A DNA stretch of 64,000 bases from Cryptomeria japonica (lineage: Eukaryota; Streptophyta; Pinopsida; Cupressales; Cupressaceae), in assembly GCF_030272615.1 (NCBI RefSeq), contig NC_081414.1:761325148-761389147 (forward strand), written 5' to 3'. Shown one piece after another: positions 8,650 through 18,990 of this stretch. The notes under the pieces are model-generated. The model was not told the origin of the DNA and made no database searches. It saw only the letters and a program-made list of their open reading frames with translations. Positions within the stretch are counted from its first letter, which is position 1. Each line of letters opens with the position of its first letter. A program made the translations under genes and the position numbers.

Positions 8650-10428
8650 AAGGGGAATTAATTAATTGGGGTTTCTTGTATCCCTAACTAAATTGAAGAT
8701 GGACTAAGAAAAGTTAAAATACAAAATGGATATTCCTACCTTGAAAATTACCTTTAATGCAAGAAGTTTCCATGGTTTGATAAGCTTTGATAGAAAATTC
8801 ATTCACAATTTCAATGCAATATGTGCACTAATCACAAAATCTATGAAGGGAAAAAAATGGGAATTTGTATGGACAACCTCATCACAAATGATTTTTGACA
8901 TATTAAAATAAAATTTCATTGAATAAACCATACTTGCATTACTACATTATGACAAAGTGTTCCCAGTTGATTGTGATGCAATTGGGACAACAATAGGTGA
9001 TATTATAAGTTAGGAAGATAATCTTATAACATATTTCAATTAGAACCTTGATGGTACTAAAATAAAAAATTCAATCTATGACTAAGAATTATATGTCATA
9101 GTTTAATCTCCTGAAAAACTTGGTGTCACTATTTATTTCCTAAGGAATATAAATATTTTGCACTAAACATGAAGCACTACAATAAATCATGAGGTAATCC
9201 ATATGGCTATACTAAAATGATGTAGATTTTAACGAACCTTGAGTAATATGTAAGAGCCTAGTTAGCATGGATAATAATCCATGATTGGATTATTTCCTTT
9301 GGGGAGGTTTATTGTTTAGGAAATAACAATTTTATGTGCCTCAAGGTTCTATCTGAGAGAACTTAATCAAAGAGATGCTTAATGATGGGTTGACAAGATG
9401 CTTTGGAAATGATAAGATCTTCACATAACCAAATCAAACATATTTTTTGCCCAAAATGGTATTGAATATAAAATAATATGAAAAATGTTGTATAATATGG
9501 TAGCTTGAAAAAGAGAAGAGCCAATATAGCAATTTGTATATGCCATTATCTATTATAAGGAGACCACGGGAGCATGTAAGTATGGATTTCATCTTAGGAC
9601 TAAAAAAGGGGAGTAAATCCACTTTTGTAATTGTGGATGGATCCTAAGAGGCTCATTTTGTTGCATGCAAGTGGAATAATGATGCTACAAATGTTAAAAA
9701 TAAAAATAAAAATAATCAATGAAGTATCTAGAATTAAATGGGTTTCTATGGAGCATATTATTAGATAGAGAAACCAAATTTGCAATCCAGTTTTAGAGTA
9801 CCTTGTGGAAGAAATTGAACACATATCTATACAATTTAGCTCAACCAACATTCATAGTTTGTTGGGAAAATAGAAATCGTAAATAGATTCCTTGGGAATT
9901 TAATGAGATGTCTTATAAGAGACAAACTAGGGAGTTGGGATTCAATCCTAGTACAAGTTGAATTTTCCCATTACAATTAATGACACGCTTTCAAATTATG
10001 CAAGGGAACACTCTTAGGTTTATAATTAAGTTTCAAGACATAGTAGATGTGATAAAACATAGTGTTGACAGATAATATTTTTAGATACATGAGAGAATCA
10101 TATAAATCAAGTTCATGGAAAGCTCAAGCAAATAACTACCAAATAAAAGAAACATGTAGATGTTAAGAGGAGGGTTGTAAATTTATAGGTTAGTGACTTG
10201 TCACTTTTTCATTCAAGTAAATATAAGTTTTTGAAGGGGATATCTATCCAACTTAAGTGGAAAAGGATTAGATTGTACAAGATGATAAAGACATTTTATA
10301 CAAACACATATGAAATAGAATTTCCAAATGGAGTGTACATTTCATCTATCTTCAATGAAAGGAGGAAGAAAAGTATGCAAAATTATTCCTATACCAATCT
10401 AAGGAGAGGAGATAGTGCAAATTTATGA
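8650..10428 (+). pseudogene. Degenerate chromovirus-type Ty3 pol (RT end, RNase H, integrase)
   Basis: Conceptual translation, with many stops and frameshifts, follows the Ty3 pol order. Near 8740-8830 a stretch resembles the segment joining RT to RNase H (SFHGLISFDRKFIHNF). Near 8940-9110 comes an RNase H start (HYDKVFPVDCDAIGTTIG). Integrase core pieces lie near 9540-9640 (YMPLSIIRRPREHVSMDFIL) and 9860-9970, and an integrase C-terminus at 10198-10428 (KRIRLYKMIKTFYTNTYEIE, FPNGVYISSIFN). The 5' part of pol is missing because A1 is inserted upstream. Integrase that continues into a chromovirus-like C-terminus is the basis for the lineage call. This is among the oldest material in the window. 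Confidence 0.75.
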
Positions 10429-10804
10429 TTTCTTAACAACTATAGTGAGATGATGCATAACACAAAACATAAAAGATTATACCATAACATCAATGTACAT
10501 TGGGAAAACCCTTTTAAAAGATAACCCCACACTCTAAAGCACAAAGTAATGTATTAATTTATAAATAATGAAGGTTATAATACACTTCCAGAGTTATGCT
10601 TTTTTTAAGAGTTGACCACTTGACAATTCTAGAGCAATCACAGTATCATAATAATACTTACAAATCAACCTATTAAGATCACTCCTAAAGAACCTTATTT
10701 GTAGAGATCATACAAGATTTTGGGAAGCTTCTAGAGAAAGGAACAAGACCTGGGTATCCAAATTCACGTGGAACACTTTGTTGGAAACTAGAGTAGTTGT
10801 GTTG
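10429..10804. other. Unassigned AT-rich spacer
   Basis: Lies between the chromovirus relic and the copia-like LTR. Nothing could be recognised in it; it may be the 3' untranslated end of the chromovirus or older host DNA. Confidence 0.4.
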
Positions 10805-12349
10805 TGTTGTCATTGATATCAACCTGTCTGGCATTGTCATTAATGTCACTATGTATTGCACATTGTCCAAAAGTGAGTGTTTTGATGTTTTTGAGTGGTC
10901 TAATGGTATTATTGAGGTGTTTCTGAAATGTTGGTGTAGTGAAAGTTTCGATATGCAAGAAACAATATTTATACATGAAAGAGTTTTTAATGTCCCAGTG
11001 GAATAATTCTTTGCATTCCTTTGATATGTGAACACTATAGTGTGTAAATATGGATATATTTTTTATGATCTGTGTATGTTACATTGTCAAATTTAGAGGC
11101 CCTTTGTTACTTAGATGTTAGAGTTAGCTATTGCTATTTTTTACGAAGGGGTGTCTATCAAAACTGGTCTAGAGAATGCTTGGTAGTTCTCTGATATGTA
11201 GTTTTTAGTGTTGTGGCTTGGAGGACATGTTTATTTGGTTCATGCAATGTTCCAATTTAGTTTTCTAGTGTTAGATTGTTTGGCAGGTAGAGTTTTGTTG
11301 TTTTGAGTTCCATGTTGTTAGTTGGATTGGTTTTTAGGACTAAGGTGGTGTATCCTATCTAGATCATGCTTTTTGGTATGGATATACTTTGGTGGTTGAT
11401 TTTGGATGTTGATATGGGTATCACTATGGTGTGTGTAGATCCACATTCAATCTTGTACACTAGAGGATGTTTTTGGGTTGACCGGTTGGCGTGCTACATT
11501 GTTTATCTACACATTTCATTTGATGCCAACCTTGGAGGGCGTGTTAGCATGTGCAGTTCATTGGAATCATTTAGAAATGACGTGTTGTGATGTGTTTGGG
11601 TTCCTTTAAACTCTTGAAGTGGACCACAATGGACATTATAGGTCCTGGTGGATGAATTTATGTAATATTGTTTATTTTGTATGCGACCGACCCCCAACTA
11701 GGGTTTCAATGAATAATATTGTATTTAGAGGAGTGTGGATGTATGAGTTGAGTGTGAGATGTATTTGAATTGATGTGAAGTGGATGTGAATGACACACGA
11801 ACATATTTGGTGTAGTAGAAGTTCAAAAGATAGTTTATGAAGAGTTTTGAGATAACATTTAATGTCAGATGTGTTTGCCATGATATTGGTTGCTTGACAC
11901 AGTGGTTCAAGGATAATTTCATGATAAGAAAATCTTGTTTATTTCAATTAATTGATCCTCTGCAACTTCTGAAAGAAGTTGTGTTTTTTTTGGCAGTTTG
12001 TGCAATCATTTATATCTTTCCTCAAGTTATTGAGTCTCAGTAATGCAATTCCTTTTTATCTTGGCCTAAGGTTGTGCTCCTTAGTCTTGCAAGCCCTTTT
12101 AGGGCCAGTGAGCTCCTTGGACTTGAGCCTAAACATTATATTATGAGTGTTATTCTCACTGTGTTTTTTCCCCATTTAGGGTTTTCCATGTAAATCTGGC
12201 GTTCATGTGTTTGTTGTGCTTTGTGCTTTCATGTTTCATAATTACAATAACATGTTAATTTATGGTTTGAAGTATAATAGATCAAAAGTGAAGTGTTTTG
12301 AGTTTTGAACTGATTCACCCCACCTCTTAGTCCTATGGTGTGTTCAACA
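10805..12349 (+). repeat. Probable Ty1/copia 5' LTR, decayed
   Basis: The right end is fairly firm: ...GTTCAACA at 12349 is followed by ATTAGTTTTAGAGCC, a decayed form of the initiator-Met PBS context typical of plant copia elements (TTGGTATCAGAGCC), and then by copia gag. The left end is placed at TGTTGTCATTGATATC (10805) by its TG start and is uncertain. Internal ORFs are spurious. Confidence 0.5.
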
Positions 12350-12422
12350 ATTAGTTTTAGAGCCTAGTTCCTCTTAGAAAGGCTTGACCAATTGATGAAG
12401 ACTTAGAATGATGTAGGAATTA

Positions 12423-12740
12423 AATTACAAAGCACCAAAGTTTGATGGAACACATTATTCTTATTGGAAGGAAAGGATGGAATGTCATTTGGAATCTTTA
12501 TTGACTAAAATATGGGAGAGTATCCAAAATGGGTATATTGCTTTGATAAATGGTCCATAGACTTTGAATGAGATTATGGCACATGAGAACAATCAGAGGG
12601 CTAAAGTTGCAATTATTAGTTGTTTAAGTGAATTTGTATTTGCTAAAGTTATAGGGTTGCATTCTACTAAAGAGATCTAGGAGAAGATGAGTAGTGTATA
12701 TGAAGGTGATCAAAAGACAAAGCAAGGCAAGTTTACAAAT
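12423..12740 (+). pseudogene. Copia gag fragment
   Basis: Conceptual translation gives an N-terminal copia Gag (PKFDGTHYSYWKERMECHLE, later KMSSVYEGDQKTKQ). In-frame stops occur at TAG (12557) and TAG (12678). The homology stops near 12735, where unrelated sequence leading to the F LTR begins, so the rest of the element was lost or displaced. Confidence 0.7.
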
Positions 12741-12786
12741 CCGAATCACAAGATGAGGACTTTCAATCCAATCCCAAGATGACAAA

Positions 12787-13672
12787 TGTCAACAAGAGAT
12801 GGGTTGAGAGGGGAGGGAATAAGCTTTAAATGCTTGACATGATTTGAGGGTTAACTTGGGAGGTAAGGTTAATGTTGAGTTGAATGAATAAATCCATTAT
12901 CCAATAAATAATGCCTTTATCCAATGGATAAACTCTTGTGCAAGAGTTAGTGAGGATAATCATGGTCAAAGCAATAAATGCATGAAGAGACCCATGAGTC
13001 AAATGAGGGTTGAGTTAGAGGTAAAGTCTCCAACCATGTGGGTGAGTTGAGTTAACCATAAATGGTTATGTAAACCATTAATGGTCATGTAAGAGCCATT
13101 AGTGGTTTGGAAGACTTTAGGGGTTAGCTTGTTGAACACATAAAGCATTAAATGTTTTTCAAAGACTTTGAAGGCTTTGAGAAGTGACTTCAAGTTGCTT
13201 AGGAATGTGACAATACTTAGGAGATGGATTAGGCTAATTAGGAATGATTAGAAAGTGGTTAGAAGGGTCTAGAAGGGGATTTAGGATTGCAAGTGGGTTT
13301 GGTGGGTGAGGGAAAATAGGATTTTAATTAAAATAAAATTAATTTATTTCAATTGTGGTTGCAACTTGCATTTGTAGGAGAATGCAAGTGGGGGGGGGGG
13401 GGGGGGAGGGTAGTTTAATGATTTAAATAAATATTTTATTTATTTTTTTAAAAAGAGGAAAGGGAATTGAATTAAATAAATATGCTTTATTCATTTAATT
13501 GGTTTAGAGGTGTGGTTTAATGAATTAATTTAAATAAATTGGATAGTTTATTTAATTAATAGCATACGAGTGTAAGGATGAGTTAATTTAATTAACTGTT
13601 GGCTAGTGGATTTAATAATCAAATAAATAGTAAATATTCATTTAATTAAATGGATAGATTTATGTGACTACA
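12787..13672 (-). repeat. Probable 3' LTR of minus-strand Ty3 element F
   Basis: On the minus strand it starts TGTAGTCACAT directly after a polypurine tract and probably ends TGTTGACA. The right end is well supported by the polypurine tract; the left end is chosen at the TG nearest the copia junction. It is AT-rich, with a 20-bp G run near 13390. No partner LTR was found in the window. Confidence 0.5.
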
Positions 13673-13685
13673 TTTGCCCCTCTTT
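13673..13685 (-). other. Polypurine tract of element F
   Basis: Minus strand AAAGAGGGGCAAA sits directly before the LTR start. The same tract is found at the D element 3' LTR (18375-18387), which supports the reading. Confidence 0.6.
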
Positions 13686-14087
13686 GAGACAATGCAGTTT
13701 ATCATGTCGTTTCAAAGAAAGAAAAATAGGTGTGAATAAATATGCCCCATAAATGTTAATTTAATGGGTGATATGCCCCCTTGAGAGATGGGCTGAAAAA
13801 TTTCAAAAAATCAGGCAATCTCTCGAAAAAGAACGAGAATTGGAGGGGAGGTAGAAGAGAAGAAAATAGCAATAACGGTGAAAGAATGGAAGAAATCGGG
13901 ATTAAAATGAAGAAATGAGAGGTGCTGGAAGTTCACGGGGACCACGGTGGTGAGCAGGGTAAAATTAGGTTTAGGGCTAAGGGTATATATGGAGGGGAAG
14001 GGGTAAAAACAAGGTCATTTGCATCCATCTCCACAGCGAATCAGAGCTCTGATAGTGACTTTGGTGAAAGAGTGAGCAGCAGTTAGC
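13686..14087. other. Element F 3' region and upstream region of the PMD pseudogene
   Basis: Noncoding. It contains TATATAT at 13984-13990, about 100 bp before the PMD start codon, a candidate TATA box for plus-strand transcription. Confidence 0.4.
13984..13990 (+). promoter_or_regulatory. Candidate TATA box for the PMD gene
   Basis: TATATAT followed by a purine-rich stretch, 98 bp before the ATG at 14088. Only spacing and motif support it. Confidence 0.35.
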
Positions 14088-16055
14088 ATGCCCGTACCTA
14101 TAGCAGATCATCGACTAGAGCGGATCCGTCGATTCCAACGGGCAGATGACTATGGACCAGTGGTATGCAAATTTAATTTTTTTCTTTTTATGCATTTTTT
14201 ATATGTTTTTGTAAGCATCCAAGTCCAACCAAGACAATAGTGCTAAAATTGTGTTTTAGCGCTCTTGTCACCTAGAATAGCGATTTTGTGCCGCTATAGT
14301 GTTATTGCCTAGTGGTTTTAGCGTTATCGGCTTGTGTAGCGCAGTCGTGTAGTAGTATTAGCTCTAATGTATTTTATCGCGATTGAGTCAATTTTATAGT
14401 GCTATCGTTATGTTATGGCACTTTTGTGTAAGTCTTGTAGCGCTTTTGTTGTTTTAGCACTAGTGTGCAGTGGTTTTAGCGCGATTATCAACAGAATAAG
14501 TCTATTGTCTAAAAAATAGATGCCCCAAGGTTAGGAAAAATGACCTCCCGATGCCTGTGTTGGGTGGATGAATGGATAAGTTGTTTTGAATCATAACATC
14601 CTCGTTGAGACTAGGTCATTATGATAAATGCCTATTGTAGTCTAAGTTTGTCATGATTACTTACCTGTTGAGACTCGAAGATGCTTGATCAAAGTATCTG
14701 TTGATAGTCTAGGTTTAAACTTAAGAAAGTTTGAAACAAAACAACTGATGATGATGTTGATGTGTGTATAGGAGGATCTTCCCATTTTACAGATGCGGGA
14801 GTGACATCCGGCCACACAGTAGCTGCGAGATCAGTTGACTGAGGCAGAGATTGATTGTGTCGCAGCGACTGGTTTATATGACATGATGTACATGCTCGTG
14901 ATTTAGACAAATCACAGACTAGTGACGACATTAGCTGAGTGGTGGCACAATGAGACCTACACATTCCATTTATCTATGGGAGAGATGACCGTTACACTGG
15001 AGGATGTGTGGCGGAGTTTGCACATTTCTATCTGAGGGGAGCTGGTGATGTATGACCGAAGTGTAGGGACAACAATTGTATAGCGGATGTTCGCAAAGGA
15101 TGTCTATATTCATGATGGCTCAATTGCATGGGAGGAGATAACGGCTTTATATGAGCCATTACCAACTGTATTATCAGGCATTGTCAGAGGTTTGTTGTGC
15201 CCCAAATGATGATCGCATGGACTGGTCGTGGGTTGGGGCTAGGTTATTGAGCGCATGGTGATGGATGGGACTCAGTATGCATGGGGACCATGTGTGTTGT
15301 CACAGTTATACATGGAGCTGCATGAGGTGGTATATTGGGATACAAGTTCTTTAGGGGTTGGCATTACTTTGCTACATATCTGGGCATGGGAGCACCTGCC
15401 AGTTACACGACCGGTGTGTTTGAGATTTAGGGCGGCAGAAAAGCCCTATGTGTACATGTACGGAGGTATGATGAGTCAGCCCCACTTGGGGAAGTTGGAG
15501 TGGTGGCGGCGGGCATTGGATGATTTGGATGCAGTGATATGGAGGCCATATATTGAGTGTGAGCCATGGGAGGATGATGTAGAGGCTTTACCGTATGTAT
15601 TTATGACACGGTTTTTGATTGGTAGGACATCGTACAATGTAGAGAGATAGGTACCAAGTAGAGTGATGAGACCATTCAATTGGAGGCAGGGGTTGCCGAG
15701 GGGATCAAGGTAGTATGCACGGGCAATACGGGATAGATTCCAGTGGGGGCCAATGTTACCATATGATCAAGCCTTAGCCGAGTTCCAGACCTTACAGGCG
15801 AGACCATGGCATATGAGGCCGGGGATTGTGGATGCAGGAGTGACAGAGGAGTATACGTAGTATCATACCGTGCATCCTATTCCACATATTTTAGATCCAA
15901 CTAAGTCGCTACCATCATTTGAGGATGATAGGAGACAACGACAGGGGAGAGGAGGCAAAGGAGTAGGAGGAAGAGGTAGAGGTGATGGAGGAGGAGGAGA
16001 TGGATGTGGTGGAGGAGGTTTTGGAGGAGGAGGAGGAGGTGGAGGGGGTGGGTGT
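14088..16055 (+). pseudogene. Plant mobile domain (PMD, MAIN-like) pseudogene with one intron
   Basis: Exon 1 (14088-14162) encodes a short N-terminus with HRLERIRRFQRADDYGPV. A phase-0 intron (14163-14769) runs GTATGC to TATAG. Exon 2 continues in frame with features of the plant mobile domain: a region with LTTLAEWWHNETYTFHLSMG then EMTVTLEDVW, and later a WEHLP-type motif and WWRRALDDLDAVIWRPY. The C-terminal tail is Gly-rich (GGA repeats, 15940-16045). At least five in-frame stops interrupt exon 2, most explicable by C-to-T changes, and there is a frameshift near 15200. PMD proteins are known both as nuclear silencing-related plant proteins and inside plant transposons. Here it lies antisense to the flanking Ty3 elements, between their 3' end and a D-type leader. 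Confidence 0.72.
14225..14500 (+). repeat. Degenerate TAGCGC-containing repeats inside the PMD intron
   Basis: About eight loose units of 30-35 bp with cores such as TTTTAGCGC, TAGCGATT and TGTAGCGC. Much richer in CpG than the surrounding DNA. Function unknown. Confidence 0.55.
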
Positions 16056-17227
16056 GGTACACACCTAATAGCTAATCAGAATACAGTCGTTGAGTCTCAT
16101 GCAATGTATTCTCAACGCCATATTAACCAACTCCAAATGCTAATGGGGGCACGATATGGCAAGTGTCTTGGGAGAGTTACTATCTCTCTTGCACAAAGAT
16201 TATCAACCTTTTGGAGGTGAATCAAGTAGCTTCTAATTTTAATTGGATCTAGTAAGGGTTCCGTTTGGCGCGTCAAGGTATAAACTCAATTAAGAGGTCT
16301 CCCAGCCTTGAAAACCAAGGTTCAATATACCCAAAGGTATTGAGGAGAGCTATTCTCGAGCACTATCGTTGACTTGATTTTCATCAAATCATGTTTATTT
16401 TATAGTGGGTTGGAGTACTTGGCGTTTAGCCATTCCCACTTAGGTTGTTCCCCTCACACCGCCCGTAACGACTTTAATAGTTTTTCAACCCCTCGGGAGG
16501 GCAGGCCTGCTAAAGATGTACAAATCTCAAACAAAGAAAATGCTTCAAGGGTCTAGATTTCTGATTGTCTTAAAAAAGACAAGAGCATACTCTCCTACCT
16601 CTCAGAATTTTCTAAAAACACAAAAGACATATTTGTTCATTAACTAGATAGCAAGTTAGGTGCCTAAAAAATTAAAGAATACACAATGTTTGATTGATTC
16701 TCTTTAGGCAACCTGCAAAAACAACGTATTAGTAGTCATGTTGTTTTTATTCTTTGACAGACGTATGTTTGATTGATAAATTCTTTGACAAGCGTCCTGC
16801 AAGAAACTGGTTAGGCTGTGAAAATATCAGGTAGACAAAAGACAATTCAAGGTTAGCGTTAGCGTAATCAAAATTTAATTCAAGAAAAACCCTGAAAAAG
16901 TGAAACTTGCTTTAATCCAACAAAAAATAGAATCGTACGACAATTCTCATAGAATGAAACGACAAAAGGATTTTGTCGTATGAGTTAGAAATAAGCATAG
17001 GACGACATAAGACAAAATCAAATATTCAGAATGGAATGTCGTACAACACCATTTTTTGATTCGTATGACAAATAAAAGGCTTCAATAGAATGTCGTATGA
17101 CAAATAATAGGCTTCAATATAATGTCGTATGATGCAGTGAAACTACTCGTACGATATTTCACAGAGATTGTATGGACGAAACCTGCAGGATAAAAAAATG
17201 ATTTTGAGGCCGAAAAATTAGTTTCTT
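16056..17227 (-). other. Second, truncated copy of the D leader
   Basis: Follows the PBS at 17228-17245 and matches 37604-40263 (minus the G insertion) at roughly 90-95 percent by eye. The match stops at GGTACACAC (16056). No coding potential. It includes a cluster of TCGTACGACA-like words at about 16930-17160. Confidence 0.75.
16930..17160 (-). repeat. Cluster of TCGTACGA palindrome-based words in the D leader
   Basis: About nine occurrences of CGTACGACA, CGTATGACA and close variants, just downstream of the PBS in element orientation. The same cluster occurs at 38470-38721, and a further one at 37051-37330. Confidence 0.75.
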
Positions 17228-17245
17228 GCCCCACGGTGGGCGCCA
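17228..17245 (-). other. Primer-binding site of the second D unit
   Basis: Minus strand TGGCGCCCACCGTGGGGC, 3 nt after the LTR end. This is a PBS form common in plant Ty3 elements. Its presence to the left of the 3' LTR shows that a second unit begins here. Confidence 0.75.
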
Positions 17246-17248
17246 AAA

Positions 17249-18374
17249 TGTGTGTGTGAAAAGTGGACCTATATCTGTATCTGGAATACACAACACTTCA
17301 ATTAAGTCATTAGATGCCTGGTTAGTCAGTTATAAGCATGAATATGAAAACCATAACAAATCGACCCATTGCCTTCTAAAAGATGTGAGTATAAGATTGC
17401 TCTCAGATTTGTATAAGCAATCCAGTGACTAGACTACACCAATACGAAGGATTTTAATCTATATGAACATGATATTAAGCTAGATGGATGCAAGATTAAT
17501 CTAACAAGATTTAAGCAATAAATGAGATAAATGATCTAAATATGTATGCAATAACTAATATATGAATATCTAAATGCACAAATATCAATGAACCTAGAGC
17601 AAAAATAGCATGATAACAATATATTCTCCATGATTTTTGAATGAGAGATGAGAGCCCGAATTTATAGAAAATTCAGAAAGAAACCAACAGCTGAGATCAA
17701 ATGACGATGAGCGGTCAAGATTTTCTAAGAGGAAGCACAATCTAGGTGAATTGATGTGATTGGATGTTTTTCTCAGTTTTAAAGGAAATTAAACTAAAAC
17801 TAAGATAAAATCAAGAAAAACTGATTTATTCTCTATTTCATTCAATTTTAATATTTAATTGTTTTAATTGATTTCTTTGAAATTATTTATCAATTATTAA
17901 TTTGTTTTTTCAAGATTATTTCCAATTGATTTCTTTTCTCAATTTTCAATTCTTTTTTTGGTCAATTAATTCCTTTTTTGATTTATTTCCTTTTTTGAAG
18001 ATTTGTGCTCATAATTTCCAATTCCTCTTTCTTGATTTGTTTCCTTTTTTGAAGATTTATAGCAATTTTTATTTATTTTTCAAATTAATTCCTCTTTTTG
18101 ATGATTTAATGGAAAATTGATTTATTTAATTAAATATGCTAGGATATTTAATAAAATAAATAAGATAATTATTTAAAATGATTTACTTGGAATGATCAAT
18201 TAATTAAATAAATATTTAATTAATATTGGCTGATTAATTTTGCCATGTGACATTTGATGATTTTAGAAATTAATTGTGTGCTCAAGATTGATTTAACTGC
18301 CTTTGGTTAGGACCTTGGTGACGTTGTCGAGATTAGGGGCTCATGGTTTAGATGACCATTTTTAGGGTATTACA
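17249..18374 (-). repeat. D LTR (3' LTR of the first unit and 5' LTR of the truncated second unit), 1126 bp
   Basis: Minus strand starts TGTAATACCC after a polypurine tract and ends CACACACA before the PBS. It matches 40286-41392. An ORF at 17902-18120 is a low-complexity artefact. Confidence 0.85.
17661..17668 (-). promoter_or_regulatory. TATA box of the D left LTR
   Basis: Minus strand TCTATAAA followed by TTCGGGCTCTC, about 710 bp into the LTR; conserved at 40698-40705. Confidence 0.55.
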
Positions 18375-18387
18375 TTTGCCCCTCTTT
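18375..18387 (-). other. Polypurine tract of D
   Basis: Minus strand AAAGAGGGGCAAA directly before TGTAATACCC. Confidence 0.8.
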
Positions 18388-18429
18388 GAATTAATGTGCG
18401 AGCAGCGCGTTGGTTCAAAGAAAATTTGA

Positions 18430-18990
18430 TGTCTAGGAGATACTAGTTCTGAACTTGATTGATCACAAACTGAATGAAAAGCGAGGTGTTTAGCTTGATT
18501 CGAAGCAACGAAGTTGAATGAAGTCTGATTAAAAAGATACCGATCCCGAACTTGATTGAACTAGGAACAATAGAAAACAAAAGATACTGAACTTGAACTT
18601 GATTGATCAAGAAGCGGATCTTACTGATCTAGAACTTGATTGAACTTAGATATAGTGAGAGAAGATAAAAATCAATCTTGAACTTGATTGATCAAGATAC
18701 GATGAGCGAAGATAAACTGTCCAGCTTGATCCAAAGTGATGAAACTGAACACATGCTTAGATTGAGTGTGATCAAAGATACTTTTTAAACCCTTGATTGA
18801 GTTTAAATGAATAATCAGTTTGATGAAAAGCGATGAAACTGATTAACGTTACGAGATTGATTCAGATAAAGGGAAATATCAGCTTGATTTGAAGTGATAA
18901 AACTGATATGCCCCTAGAGATTGATTTGATTCAGATGATCGAGAGATCTCAACTCGATATAAAGTGATAAAGTTAAGATGCCCCTAGCGA
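18430..18990. repeat. Degenerate repeats around GAACTTGATTGATC and AAGTGATAAAACTGA
   Basis: A loose array of 20-60 bp units in the D 3' noncoding region. The first half repeats GAACTTGATTGAWC words; the second repeats a unit ending in ATGCCCCTAG. No coding role. Confidence 0.6.

Noticed and set aside
12787-16055. Assigning F and its PMD region to element C as one element
   Set aside because: Plausible by order and strand, but no sequence joins them across D, and no second F-type LTR was found near 58837-59656.
15870-16220. Gly-rich 116-codon ORF as a separate gene
   Set aside because: It is the C-terminal tail of the PMD pseudogene and then runs into the D leader; the junction at 16056 is a breakpoint.
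16056-18374. Reading 16056-18374 and 37604-41392 as simple 2.3-kb LTRs of D
   Set aside because: A PBS lies inside each copy (17228-17245 and 40264-40281), so the LTRs end there and the rest is leader.
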